This document shows, in pieces, positions 9,201 through 17,161 of a stretch of DNA of 64,000 bases. A program made the translations under genes and the position numbers. Location: positions 3,960,501 to 4,024,500 of the forward strand of contig NZ_RHJS01000002.1 of NCBI RefSeq assembly GCF_003885045.1, written 5' to 3'. A model generated the notes under the pieces. The model was not told the DNA's origin and did no database searches. It saw only the letters and a list, made by a program, of their open reading frames with translations. Within the stretch, counting starts at the first letter, position 1. Every line of letters begins with the position of its first letter. Origin of the DNA: Schaedlerella arabinosiphila. Its GTDB lineage: Bacteria; Bacillota; Clostridia; Lachnospirales; Lachnospiraceae.

Positions 9201-10735
9201 TGAAATTTTTCCTGGGCCTCTCTTTTGATCTGTTCGAATGCTTCCTGGTAACTGATACCGTTTTTTGCAGCCAGCCGTTCTGCGGCCGCGTATTCCGGGT
9301 AACAGCGTTTCTCCCCGCTCGGAAGTGTACAGACCTTTACCTCCGCTTCTCCCAGGGACGTCTGTACTGTCTCTGGGGACCGTTCCAGCACGGCGCGTTC
9401 CATTTCCATCTTTCGGATGCCGATGGTCGTAGTTTCCCGGAAGATGATGCTCTCCAGCTCCGGCACGGACTCCTGGCTGCAAATGACATTCAGTTGATAT
9501 GCCGGACGATTTTTCTTCATGTATACCGGTGTGTAATTTACGTCCCGGGCACCGGCTTCGAAAAGCCGTTCCATGACATATCCGAGTGTTTCTCCGGTGC
9601 AGTCGTCTATGTTTGTCTCCAGGCGGCAGACACAATCATGCTTTACCGCAGGCTGTTCTTTTGTGCCGATCAGCATTGCGCGGAGCAGGCTTGGCCGGTC
9701 ATAGGTGCGTTTTCCTGCTCCGATACCGGTCTTTTTGATCACAAATGACTCCGGAAGCTGCTCTTTGGTTCTGATCGCCGCCGCAATCGCCGCCCCGGTG
9801 GGCGTCACCAGTTCACCCTCTGTCTCGGTCAGGTGCAGGGGCAGTTGGTTCGCCTGCGCAATATTTACCACCGCCGGCACCGGCACCGGAATCACGCCGT
9901 GCTGGCAGCGGACAAATCCCCGGCCCTCGCAGATCCTGGGGATCACCGTTTCCGTGATGTCTAAGTCGTCCAGGCATACCGCAGCCGCCACAATATCCAC
10001 GATGGAATCCACCGCGCCCACCTCATGAAAATGTACCTGCTCCAACGGAACGCCGTGGGCCTTCGCCTCTGCTTCTGCAAGGATCGTAAAGATGCGGACC
10101 GCCGTTTCCTTTGCCCTGCCGCTGAGTTCTGCCTGGCTGATGATGGCGAGGACTTCTTGTAACCCGCGGTGGGTGTGATGGGCGCCTGCACTGTCGTGAG
10201 TATGTGAGTGTGTATTTCCATGAAAATGTTCATGCTTTTCTGCGTCGCCATGAGTATGTGAGTGTACGTGACCGTTTTCATGAAAATGCTCATGGTTCCC
10301 TGTATCTTCATGGGTGTGGGAATGTCCGTGAATCTCCGCAGCACTATGAGTATGGGCACCGGCTTCATGCGAATGTCCGTGGCTGTCCCCTTCGTGAGTA
10401 TGCATATGTTCTCCATGGGCATGGGTATGATGTCCCTCTCCATGATCATGGGAATGGGCATGGCTGCGGCACTGCTCTTCCGTTCCATGCAGATATTCCA
10501 TGTCGTGGTCATGGTTCTCATGCGCTTCGTCCAGATGTACCAGGAAATCGCAGGCATCCAGCCCGGATTTTTTTACCCTGCTGATCTCAATCGAACATCC
10601 TTCCACCGGAAGGCTTGCGACTGCTTTTTTCAATACCTCCTGGTCGGCTCCTAAATCCAGCAACGCGGCGACTGCCATGTCTCCGCTGATACCGGACGAA
10701 CATTCCAGATATAATATATTTCCCAATTTTTTCAT
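9197..10735 (-). CDS. larC: LarC, nickel insertase (cyclometallase) with long His-rich insert
   Basis: CTP-dependent enzyme that inserts nickel into the pincer nucleotide. The 512-residue protein begins with the family start LYLECSSGISGDM and ends with a typical LarC2 part (NIDDCTGE, then VNYTPVYMKK). Residues 72-189 form a His-rich insert with about 40 histidines in His-x-His runs, a likely nickel store or chelator. In L. plantarum the gene is split and joined by programmed frameshifting; here it is one uninterrupted frame. It overlaps larB upstream and larE downstream by ATGA. Confidence 0.94.
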   Translation of the reverse strand: MKKLGNILYLECSSGISGDMAVAALLDLGADQEVLKKAVASLPVEGCSIEISRVKKSGLDACDFLVHLDEAHENHDHDMEYLHGTEEQCRSHAHSHDHGEGHHTHAHGEHMHTHEGDSHGHSHEAGAHTHSAAEIHGHSHTHEDTGNHEHFHENGHVHSHTHGDAEKHEHFHGNTHSHTHDSAGAHHTHRGLQEVLAIISQAELSGRAKETAVRIFTILAEAEAKAHGVPLEQVHFHEVGAVDSIVDIVAAAVCLDDLDITETVIPRICEGRGFVRCQHGVIPVPVPAVVNIAQANQLPLHLTETEGELVTPTGAAIAAAIRTKEQLPESFVIKKTGIGAGKRTYDRPSLLRAMLIGTKEQPAVKHDCVCRLETNIDDCTGETLGYVMERLFEAGARDVNYTPVYMKKNRPAYQLNVICSQESVPELESIIFRETTTIGIRKMEMERAVLERSPETVQTSLGEAEVKVCTLPSGEKRCYPEYAAAERLAAKNGISYQEAFEQIKREAQEKFQ

Positions 10736-11481
10736 TCTCCTTTCACTGCCAGACGGTTGATCTGGGTGGCGATGTAGCCTGCGCCGTATCCATTGTCTAT
10801 ATTGACCACCGCAATGCCGTTCGCGCAGGAATTGATCATTGTGAGCAATGCGGACAGCCCGTTCATACTGGCTCCATAGCCCACGGATGTCGGAACCGCG
10901 ATGACCGGACGGCTGACCAGCCCGCCGAGCACGCTTGCCAAAGCCCCCTCCATGCCTGCCACGGCCACCACACAGTTGGCCCGCTGAATCACGTCCAGAT
11001 GGGACAGCATCCTGTGAATGCCGCTGACTCCCACATCATAGATGCGGTTTACATTTGCCCCGAAATATTCTGCCGTCTGGGCCGCTTCCTCGGCCACCGG
11101 GATATCCGCCGTGCCTGCCGTGCAGACCGCGATTTCTCCGATCCGAGTCTTGTCTTTTGCTTCTATTTTTAAAATGTGTGAGACATCATCGTATACGACC
11201 TGGGGCAGCACTTCCTGTACCACCTCGTACTGCCGCACAGAGGCGCGTGTTCCGAATACTTCTCCATTTTCCTCGTATAGCCTTTTATAGATATTTTTCA
11301 GATGTACATCCGCTTTTCTGCTGCAAAATACCACCTCCGGAAAGCCGGAGCGAATCTCCCGGTATGTGTCCAATTTGGCATATCCCATCTCCTCATAGGG
11401 CTGCTTCTGAAAATACCGTTCCGCCTCTTCCACCGATATCCCGCCGGACTTCACCTGTTCTAAAACTTCTCTCGCGTCCAT
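10732..11481 (-). CDS. larB: LarB, NaAD carboxylase/hydrolase of NPN cofactor synthesis
   Basis: First enzyme of NPN synthesis; it carboxylates the pyridine ring of nicotinic acid adenine dinucleotide and releases AMP. It resembles AIR carboxylase (PurE), with the C-terminal half carrying GTADIPVAEEAAQTAEYFG and the conserved GYGASMNGL segment. The ATG at 11481 (MDAREVLEQV) is preferred because GGAGG lies upstream; an in-frame ATG at 11499 lacks a ribosome site. The stop overlaps the larC start. No LarA racemase gene is present in the window. Confidence 0.92.
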   Translation of the reverse strand: MDAREVLEQVKSGGISVEEAERYFQKQPYEEMGYAKLDTYREIRSGFPEVVFCSRKADVHLKNIYKRLYEENGEVFGTRASVRQYEVVQEVLPQVVYDDVSHILKIEAKDKTRIGEIAVCTAGTADIPVAEEAAQTAEYFGANVNRIYDVGVSGIHRMLSHLDVIQRANCVVAVAGMEGALASVLGGLVSRPVIAVPTSVGYGASMNGLSALLTMINSCANGIAVVNIDNGYGAGYIATQINRLAVKGE

Positions 11482-11544
11482 CTTTTCGGAATCCTCCATT
11501 CATATTTTCGTGTAACTACGGCTATATCTGTATATATACATAGA

Positions 11545-11573
11545 ATAATACAAAAAATCAAAGTGAAAAGCAA
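11545..11573 (-). promoter_or_regulatory. Predicted sigma-A promoter of the lar operon
   Basis: On the minus strand TTGCTT (11568-11573) and TATTAT (11545-11550) are separated by 17 bp. The site points to larB, 45-65 bp upstream of its start. It stands back to back with the promoter of the AbiE-like module. Seen by motif only. Confidence 0.55.
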
Positions 11574-11609
11574 GCCCCATCACTGAATTGGCCGGATGCC
11601 GTATGAACA

Positions 11610-11638
11610 TTGACGGGATTTTATTTACAAGTTATAAT
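11610..11638 (+). promoter_or_regulatory. Near-consensus sigma-A promoter of the AbiE-like module
   Basis: TTGACG (11610-11615), 17-bp spacer, perfect TATAAT (11633-11638). The start codon at 11672 lies 34 bp downstream of the -10 box with AGGAGG between them. AbiEi proteins of known systems repress their own promoters, so this is the expected operator region, though no clear inverted repeat was identified. Confidence 0.7.
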
Positions 11639-11671
11639 CAACTCAGTAGTAAATGGGTTAGGAGGTGGCAC

Positions 11672-12082
11672 ATGGCTGTTTTAACATACAATAATTATCT
11701 AAGACAATTACTGAGTAAGTATGAATGTATTCTTGCTTTTGATACCGCCGCTGATTTTTTGGGCCTGACTAACGGCGGACATCGTACTGCTGCCCAGATT
11801 TTTGTTACAAAAAAGCAGAATATAGAGGGAACAGAACAAATTAAAATTTCTTCATTCGAACAAATTGATTGTCAGGAATACCATGGGCTACTTTGCACAA
11901 CCATTCATCAGACAATTATAGACTTGCTTGAACAGGACGGCGACGAGCAGATCATTACAGAAAGCCTGGCAAATTATTATGAGGAAAATGGTCAGTCTTT
12001 CGAAGCGCTTAAAATACCTGAGCATTTGAAAAGCCGATTTGAAAAGTATAGCAGTTGGGCAAAAGAATATTATGAAGAATAG
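11672..12082 (+). CDS. AbiEi-like antitoxin (type IV toxin-antitoxin)
   Basis: 136-residue protein resembling the AbiEi antitoxin/regulator family: an N-terminal winged-helix-like stretch (ILAFDTAADFLGLTNGG) followed by the family-like TTIHQTIIDLLEQ segment and an acidic helical tail. In AbiE systems this protein represses the operon and counteracts the nucleotidyltransferase. The ATG at 11672 has a strong AGGAGG 6 bp upstream; a longer frame from 11588 runs through the promoter and is rejected. The partner gene starts 12 bp downstream. Both genes are visibly AT-richer than their neighbours, suggesting acquisition. The short length leaves some doubt about the C-terminal antitoxin domain. Confidence 0.75.
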   Translation: MAVLTYNNYLRQLLSKYECILAFDTAADFLGLTNGGHRTAAQIFVTKKQNIEGTEQIKISSFEQIDCQEYHGLLCTTIHQTIIDLLEQDGDEQIITESLANYYEENGQSFEALKIPEHLKSRFEKYSSWAKEYYEE

Positions 12083-12094
12083 GGAGAACTATTT

Positions 12095-12766
12095 ATGGAA
12101 TTGATGGAACTGCTATACAGGATTATGGAGGAACTATCAAAAAGCGGTGTTCCAATTGTATTTAAGGGTGCTATGGTTTTAAATCTGCTTATACGTGATT
12201 ATAACCCATCCCTTGTAGAAAGAGGCACCAGAGATATTGACGGCGACTGGGTAGGAGCAGCCCCAACAATGGAACAAATGGAATGCTCCATACGCAAAGC
12301 AGTAAAAAGTGTAGATCATGCTTTAGATGTTGTTATCAGCAGAGAATACGGTGAGAAAAAATCTGCCGGTTTCAAAATCATAGATGAAAATCAGGAAAAA
12401 ATAGCCAGTATTGATTTGAGTGTTCACAAAAATAACTATGCTAAATCTTATATTTCCTATCTTAACCACATTACAATCAGAGGAGCAAGTATCAATAAAA
12501 TGATGTCTGATAAGCTTTATGCCGCTTCTGGAAATGGAATATGCCGGCGAGTAAAGGATTTATTGGATATCTATGTAATGTCCTATGTCTCCGTATTTAG
12601 CACTTCGGAACTATACGATATATGGGAACACACCGGAAGAATGCCGGGTAATTTTGCCATGTTTAAGAGTGAAAAAGCCGATATAGAAAAAGCATATTCT
12701 AAAATGAAAGGAATCATTAACAAACCAGACTTTGATATCCTGTATGGCAGCTCCAAAAATTTCTAA
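12095..12766 (+). CDS. AbiEii/AbiGii-type nucleotidyltransferase toxin
   Basis: 223-residue protein with nucleotidyltransferase features of the AbiEii family. FKGAMVLNLL corresponds to the KGG-like first motif. GTRDIDGDW holds the two catalytic aspartates. RRVKDLLDIY is the conserved Lys-Asp region near the C-terminus. Homologues transfer nucleotides, often to tRNA, and act in phage abortive infection or plasmid maintenance. It is directly downstream of the AbiEi-like gene in one transcription unit. The family assignment is from motifs; the substrate is not known. Confidence 0.78.
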   Translation: MELMELLYRIMEELSKSGVPIVFKGAMVLNLLIRDYNPSLVERGTRDIDGDWVGAAPTMEQMECSIRKAVKSVDHALDVVISREYGEKKSAGFKIIDENQEKIASIDLSVHKNNYAKSYISYLNHITIRGASINKMMSDKLYAASGNGICRRVKDLLDIYVMSYVSVFSTSELYDIWEHTGRMPGNFAMFKSEKADIEKAYSKMKGIINKPDFDILYGSSKNF

Positions 12767-12845
12767 TTCCTTTTTTTAATCCCGAAGAAAAAATCCCCGC
12801 GATATGGGAAGGGATCGAATGGAAATATTAAGGAAACGAAAATGT

Positions 12846-12937
12846 GCTGTCAGAAAATAGCCGAGTTACCACAATATATATCGCAAATCGTTGAAGTATC
12901 ATCCATGCATTGTGTATAAATCCTATATTCTGACAGC
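12846..12937. repeat. 15-bp inverted repeat pair between convergent genes
   Basis: GCTGTCAGAAAATAG at 12846-12860 pairs with CTATATTCTGACAGC at 12923-12937 with one mismatch. The arms lie 62 bp apart. The segment lies between the nucleotidyltransferase gene and the end of the convergent kinase gene. It encodes nothing obvious and may be a small non-autonomous element or a folded transcript end. Confidence 0.5.
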
Positions 12938-12976
12938 CCTTTACTCCTGCTTATTTGAAAATAAATTTCTTTTCCG

Positions 12977-13912
12977 TCATCCTCTTTCCATAATTTCCTT
13001 CACTGTCCCGGGATTGATCTTTCCCTCCATCGGCCCAAACGCAGCCGCATTGAGCGCTCCTGCCGCGGCTCCCATCTGCGCGGCTTCCTTCACACTCTTT
13101 CCCTGGACAAGCCCTGCCAGAAACGCCCCGTCAAAGCAGTCCCCGGCTCCGGTGGCATCTGCCTGTTCTACTTGGTAAACGCCCACTTCTTCCACACGGT
13201 CACGCTGGTAGATCCGGCTTCCCTTTGCCCCGTTTTTCAAAACCACAATTTCCATCTTCGGATATGCAAAACAGGACTCTACCGCCTTCTCCACTGTCTC
13301 CTGCCCGGTGATCAGCAGCAGCTCCTCGACTCCCGGCAGAAAGATGCCGGTGTGCTCCATCACCTCCCCGATCACCTCATGGATGGATTCGTCCGTAAAC
13401 AGCTCTTTACGAATATTCGGATCAAAGGAGATCTTAGCGCCCTCTCCGGCAAACATGCGCATCGTCTTTAATATTTCCTGGGCAAACACCGGATTCGACA
13501 TGAGGGAGCATCCCATGATATGCATATACTTCACGCCCTCAAACTCACCCTGTCCGGGGGCTTTCGCCTCGACAGCAGGCGTATTTCCCATATGGAAAAT
13601 AAATTTCCGGGAACCGTCTCCAAAATAGGTCACAAAGGCGCAGCCTGTAGCCCTCTCCTCACTCTCAAGGACATGGCTTACGTCCACGCCGTCTTGTCTC
13701 AGACGGTCTAAAAGGCATTTTCCGAAATCGTCCTTTCCCACGCCGCCGATGATCGCCGTCCTGCATCCCAGACGTGCGGCCGCATCAATACAGATCGCGG
13801 GGGCGCCGCTGGGATAAGGGCCTTTGAACGTCCCTGCCCGGTCAAGAGGAACATCCTCATGCTCACGCATAATTTCAACAAGTATCTCGCCCATCGTTAA
13901 AATATCTGTCAT
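12977..13912 (-). CDS. PfkB-family carbohydrate kinase
   Basis: 311-residue ribokinase-like sugar kinase. The substrate part has GGVGKDDFG, and the catalytic/anion-hole motif DATGAGDCFDGAF near residue 250 contains the base Asp. These enzymes phosphorylate sugars or nucleosides with ATP. It starts 17 bp after the zinc dehydrogenase gene, so the two likely act in one sugar or polyol pathway (oxidation then phosphorylation), an inference from position. The exact substrate cannot be read from sequence. Confidence 0.9.
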   Translation of the reverse strand: MTDILTMGEILVEIMREHEDVPLDRAGTFKGPYPSGAPAICIDAAARLGCRTAIIGGVGKDDFGKCLLDRLRQDGVDVSHVLESEERATGCAFVTYFGDGSRKFIFHMGNTPAVEAKAPGQGEFEGVKYMHIMGCSLMSNPVFAQEILKTMRMFAGEGAKISFDPNIRKELFTDESIHEVIGEVMEHTGIFLPGVEELLLITGQETVEKAVESCFAYPKMEIVVLKNGAKGSRIYQRDRVEEVGVYQVEQADATGAGDCFDGAFLAGLVQGKSVKEAAQMGAAAGALNAAAFGPMEGKINPGTVKEIMERG

Positions 13913-13929
13913 ATCTTTCCCTGCTTTCC

Positions 13930-14967
13930 CTATTTTCCTTTTAAGGCAACTTTTATCACATGGTCTCTTCGATTTTCAAACAAATCATATGCTTCTTCTA
14001 TCTGTTCCAATGGATATGTATGTGTGATCAGCGGCGTCGTGTCAATCTTCCCTTCTGCGATCAGCGCGAGAATCTCCCGGCAGTCGCAGCCGTCCACTCC
14101 CCCGGTCTTGAAGGTCAGATTTTTTCCGTACATCTCCGGCAGCGGAAGCACCTGGTCCTCCTCGTAAAGCGCCACAACCGTAACCACGGCATTCGGCCTT
14201 GCATACTGCCATGCCATCCGGAATGTATCCTTTGCCCCGGCCACCTCCAGCACCACATCCGCGCCGCCGTTTCGGCAGTTTTCCCTGATTGTACTTTCCA
14301 GAGAATCCGGAGCCGCCGCGATCACATCCGGATACTGCTTTCTGACAAAATCCAGCCTGTCCGGATCCTTTTCGCATACGATGATCTGCTTCGGGTGCTT
14401 CAGCATCACGCAGAGAAGCGTGCAGATCCCGGTAGGCCCTGCGCCGAGAATCAATACCGTATCTTCCCGAGTGATCTCAGAGATTCGTGCTGCCCAATAT
14501 CCGGTTGCCAGGATATCCCCCGTAAAAAGGGCCTGCTCAAAGGATACATGTTCCGGAATGACTGTAAGCCCCTGTTCTGCATAAGGGACACGGACATACT
14601 CCGCCTGCCCTCCGTCAATCCGGCACCCCAGCGCCCAACCGCCGTTTTCATCCGTACAGTTATTGACATATCCGCGCTTGCAGAAAAAGCATTCTCCGCA
14701 AAATGTCTCTACATTGACCGCCACCCGGTCTCCCGGCTTTACAGCCGAAACCTCCGATCCCACGGATTCCACGATCCCCACCATCTCATGGCCCACCGTG
14801 ATCCCCGGCACCGCTCTAGGAACCGCCCCGTGCTTGATATGCAGATCGCTGGTGCAGATGCTGGATAATGTAACTCTCACAATGGCGTCTTTTGCATCCG
14901 CCAATTCCGGTTTTGGTTTCTCAGTCAATTGAAAATTGCCCTGCGAAACATAGGTGTACGCTAACAT
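13930..14967 (-). CDS. Zinc-dependent medium-chain alcohol/polyol dehydrogenase
   Basis: 345-residue MDR-family NAD(P)-dependent dehydrogenase. Catalytic zinc ligands are in the N-terminal part (ICTSDLHIKHG and GHEMVGIVE). The structural zinc site is CGECFFCKRGYVNNC. The Rossmann motif GAGPTGI is mid-protein. It resembles sorbitol/threonine-dehydrogenase-like enzymes acting on secondary alcohols. The start overlaps the end of the MmcQ-like gene by 7 bp and the kinase gene follows. Confidence 0.9.
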   Translation of the reverse strand: MLAYTYVSQGNFQLTEKPKPELADAKDAIVRVTLSSICTSDLHIKHGAVPRAVPGITVGHEMVGIVESVGSEVSAVKPGDRVAVNVETFCGECFFCKRGYVNNCTDENGGWALGCRIDGGQAEYVRVPYAEQGLTVIPEHVSFEQALFTGDILATGYWAARISEITREDTVLILGAGPTGICTLLCVMLKHPKQIIVCEKDPDRLDFVRKQYPDVIAAAPDSLESTIRENCRNGGADVVLEVAGAKDTFRMAWQYARPNAVVTVVALYEEDQVLPLPEMYGKNLTFKTGGVDGCDCREILALIAEGKIDTTPLITHTYPLEQIEEAYDLFENRRDHVIKVALKGK

Positions 14968-15320
14968 CGTATTTCCTCCTTCCTGCGCTTTTTTGCAGTC
15001 AGATCATAGCTGTTCCCGATCATGATCCGGATCTCTTTATCCGGAATACTTCCGTCCAGGATGATGGAATTCCAGTAAGCCTTGTTCAGGTGATATGCCG
15101 GAATGACCGACTCAAACGCATTTCTCCAAAATGAAATCCACTCCGGGTCGCATTTTACATTGACCCAGATGTATCCGTCCTTTTCGAAAATCCATGCGAA
15201 CACTTTTTTATTTTCCTGATGCCGCATCACGCACCAGTTGGGATCATGAAACGGATAATCCTCATATACTCCCGGATAGTTCAGACACAGGTCTATGATT
15301 TCCTGTCTCTCTGTCAGCAT
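14961..15320 (-). CDS. MmcQ/YjbR family protein
   Basis: 119-residue protein of the MmcQ/YjbR superfamily, a CyaY-like fold of uncertain role, often annotated as DNA-binding. Family features are YPGVYEDYPFHDPNWCVMRH near the start and a central WVNVKCDPE followed by PAYHLNKAYWNSIILDG. It overlaps the ABC gene upstream by 7 bp and the dehydrogenase downstream by 7 bp, so it is translated within one operon. No enzymatic function can be claimed. Confidence 0.85.
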   Translation of the reverse strand: MLTERQEIIDLCLNYPGVYEDYPFHDPNWCVMRHQENKKVFAWIFEKDGYIWVNVKCDPEWISFWRNAFESVIPAYHLNKAYWNSIILDGSIPDKEIRIMIGNSYDLTAKKRRKEEIRC

Positions 15321-17161
15321 CCTGTCCTGCCCCCTTCCGCAAACACCTGCATCGAAGCTTCCTCTTCAAACTGCCTGGAATACAGATCATAATAATATCC
15401 CTTTTCTTCCAGCAGCTCCCGGTGGGTTCCTCGTTCGATGATCTTCCCGTCCTTCACCACAAGGATCAGGTCCGCCTGCCGGATGGTCGATAACCGGTGT
15501 GCGATGATGAAAGAAGTATGCCCTTTCAGAAGCTTCCCGGTTGCCTGCTGGATCAGCTGCTCGGTCTGGGTGTCGATGGAGGACGTGGCTTCGTCCAGCA
15601 CGAATATGGCCGGGTCGGCAAGAATGGCCCTTGCAAAGGAGATAAGCTGCTTTTCCCCGGTGGACAGCCTGCCGCCGCTCTCCCCCACATCGCTTTCATA
15701 CCCTTTTTCCAGCTTCTTCACCACCTGATCCGCCGAAACACTTTCCGCAGCGGCCTCAATCTCCGCATCCGAAGCCGTAAGCCTTCCATAGCGGATATTT
15801 TCCCGGACCGTTCCGGAAAACAGGTGGGGATTCTGCAGTACATATCCGATCTGGCTGTGGAGCCAGAGCTGGGAGCGTTCCCGATAGTCCACCCCGTCAA
15901 TGAGTATCCGCCCTGACGTGGGCTCAAAAAAACGTCCCATCAGATTGACCAGCGTGGATTTTCCTGCCCCCGTCTCGCCTACGATCGCCACATTCATCCC
16001 GGCGGGCACATGAAGGCTGAAGTGCTCCAGCACATACTCCTTCCCGTCCGGATACATAAAGGACACGTCCTCGAATACGATATCGCCCTTGATCCTCTCC
16101 CAGTTTTCCTGCTTTGGTGAAAATGCGTCTCCATACTTTTCGATCACATCCGCCCGGTCCACCACATTCGACTTTTGCTCCAGCAGGTCCATCACCCGCT
16201 CGATATTTGCCTGGCAGGAGATCAGATCCGCCAACAGCCTTGCAAGCTGCTGGATCGGTTCAAAAATGATGACTGCATAGGAGATAAACACGGACAGAGT
16301 TCCAAGCCGCATAATCTCTTCCTGAACCATATAGCCGCCCTGCGCCAGAACCACTGCCGCAGCCACGGAACTAAACAGCAGGATGGCCGGGATATAGACC
16401 GCGTTCAGTTTTGCGGAACGCCCCGCAGCCCGCTTCATTTCCAGCGTCTGTTCAAAAAATGCATGGGCATTTTCCTTTTCAATCCCCATACTTTTTGATG
16501 TTTTGACTCCCGTGATCCCTTCGTTGTATGCACTTGTGATCTGGGAATTGATCTTCCTCACCTTCCGGTTCCAGTGCAGGATCTTGTTCTGAAAATACAC
16601 CGTCAAAACCGCAATGCAGGGCACGATCAGCAGGATCACCAACGCCAGCCGGACATTCAGCAGAAACATGATCACGAACACGCTGACCACGTAGAGCAGC
16701 GCCCAGAACATATCCACCAGCCCCCATGCGACCATGGACGCGATCCGCAGCGTATCGCTCATGACCCGGGCATGGATATACCCCACCGGCGTCGTATTGT
16801 AATAGGAAAAGGACAAGGTCTGCAGATGTTCAAACTGAGCCCATTTCAAATCCCTTCCCAGGTTCATTTCAATGATAATCGCCGCGTGGACAGAGATATA
16901 GACACAGATCGTCTGGAGCACGATCACCAGTCCGTAGACCAGCGCAAAACGCCCCAGCCCATCCAGGCTTCCCGGCGTAATGAAGCGGTCAATGGCAAAG
17001 CTCTGGAACAGAGGCACCACCACATCTACCCCGGCAAGAAATATATTCAAACAAAATGAAATCCCAAAATATTTCCTGTAGGGCCTGAAAAAAGGCAGCA
17101 TCTTTGCCCAGGTTCGGATACTGAAGGGCTTGTTATATTCCTGTTCTTCATATGCCGCCAT
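15314..17161 (-). CDS. Heterodimeric ABC exporter subunit, catalytic-site half
   Basis: 615-residue half-transporter with an N-terminal six-helix membrane domain and a C-terminal ATPase. Walker A GETGAGKS is near residue 392. The signature is non-canonical (LSTGEKQ, near 502). Walker B LDEATSS keeps the catalytic Glu near 520. The gene overlaps its upstream partner by 14 bp. As in TM287/288 and BmrCD-type exporters, this Walker A/B should pair with the canonical LSGGQ of the partner to form the one active ATP site. The likely substrates are drugs, lipids or peptides. Confidence 0.92.
   Translation of the reverse strand: MAAYEEQEYNKPFSIRTWAKMLPFFRPYRKYFGISFCLNIFLAGVDVVVPLFQSFAIDRFITPGSLDGLGRFALVYGLVIVLQTICVYISVHAAIIIEMNLGRDLKWAQFEHLQTLSFSYYNTTPVGYIHARVMSDTLRIASMVAWGLVDMFWALLYVVSVFVIMFLLNVRLALVILLIVPCIAVLTVYFQNKILHWNRKVRKINSQITSAYNEGITGVKTSKSMGIEKENAHAFFEQTLEMKRAAGRSAKLNAVYIPAILLFSSVAAAVVLAQGGYMVQEEIMRLGTLSVFISYAVIIFEPIQQLARLLADLISCQANIERVMDLLEQKSNVVDRADVIEKYGDAFSPKQENWERIKGDIVFEDVSFMYPDGKEYVLEHFSLHVPAGMNVAIVGETGAGKSTLVNLMGRFFEPTSGRILIDGVDYRERSQLWLHSQIGYVLQNPHLFSGTVRENIRYGRLTASDAEIEAAAESVSADQVVKKLEKGYESDVGESGGRLSTGEKQLISFARAILADPAIFVLDEATSSIDTQTEQLIQQATGKLLKGHTSFIIAHRLSTIRQADLILVVKDGKIIERGTHRELLEEKGYYYDLYSRQFEEEASMQVFAEGGRTGC

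Noticed and set aside
9201..9635. Upstream extension of the LarE frame by about 145 codons into larC
   Set aside because: The extension reads the other frame of larC, has no ribosome site, and the ATG at 9200 overlaps the larC stop in a classic coupled arrangement with the conserved LarE start.
9961..10557. Met/Ile-rich and His/Tyr-rich frames across the larC insert
   Set aside because: Alternative-frame products of the repetitive His codons in larC.
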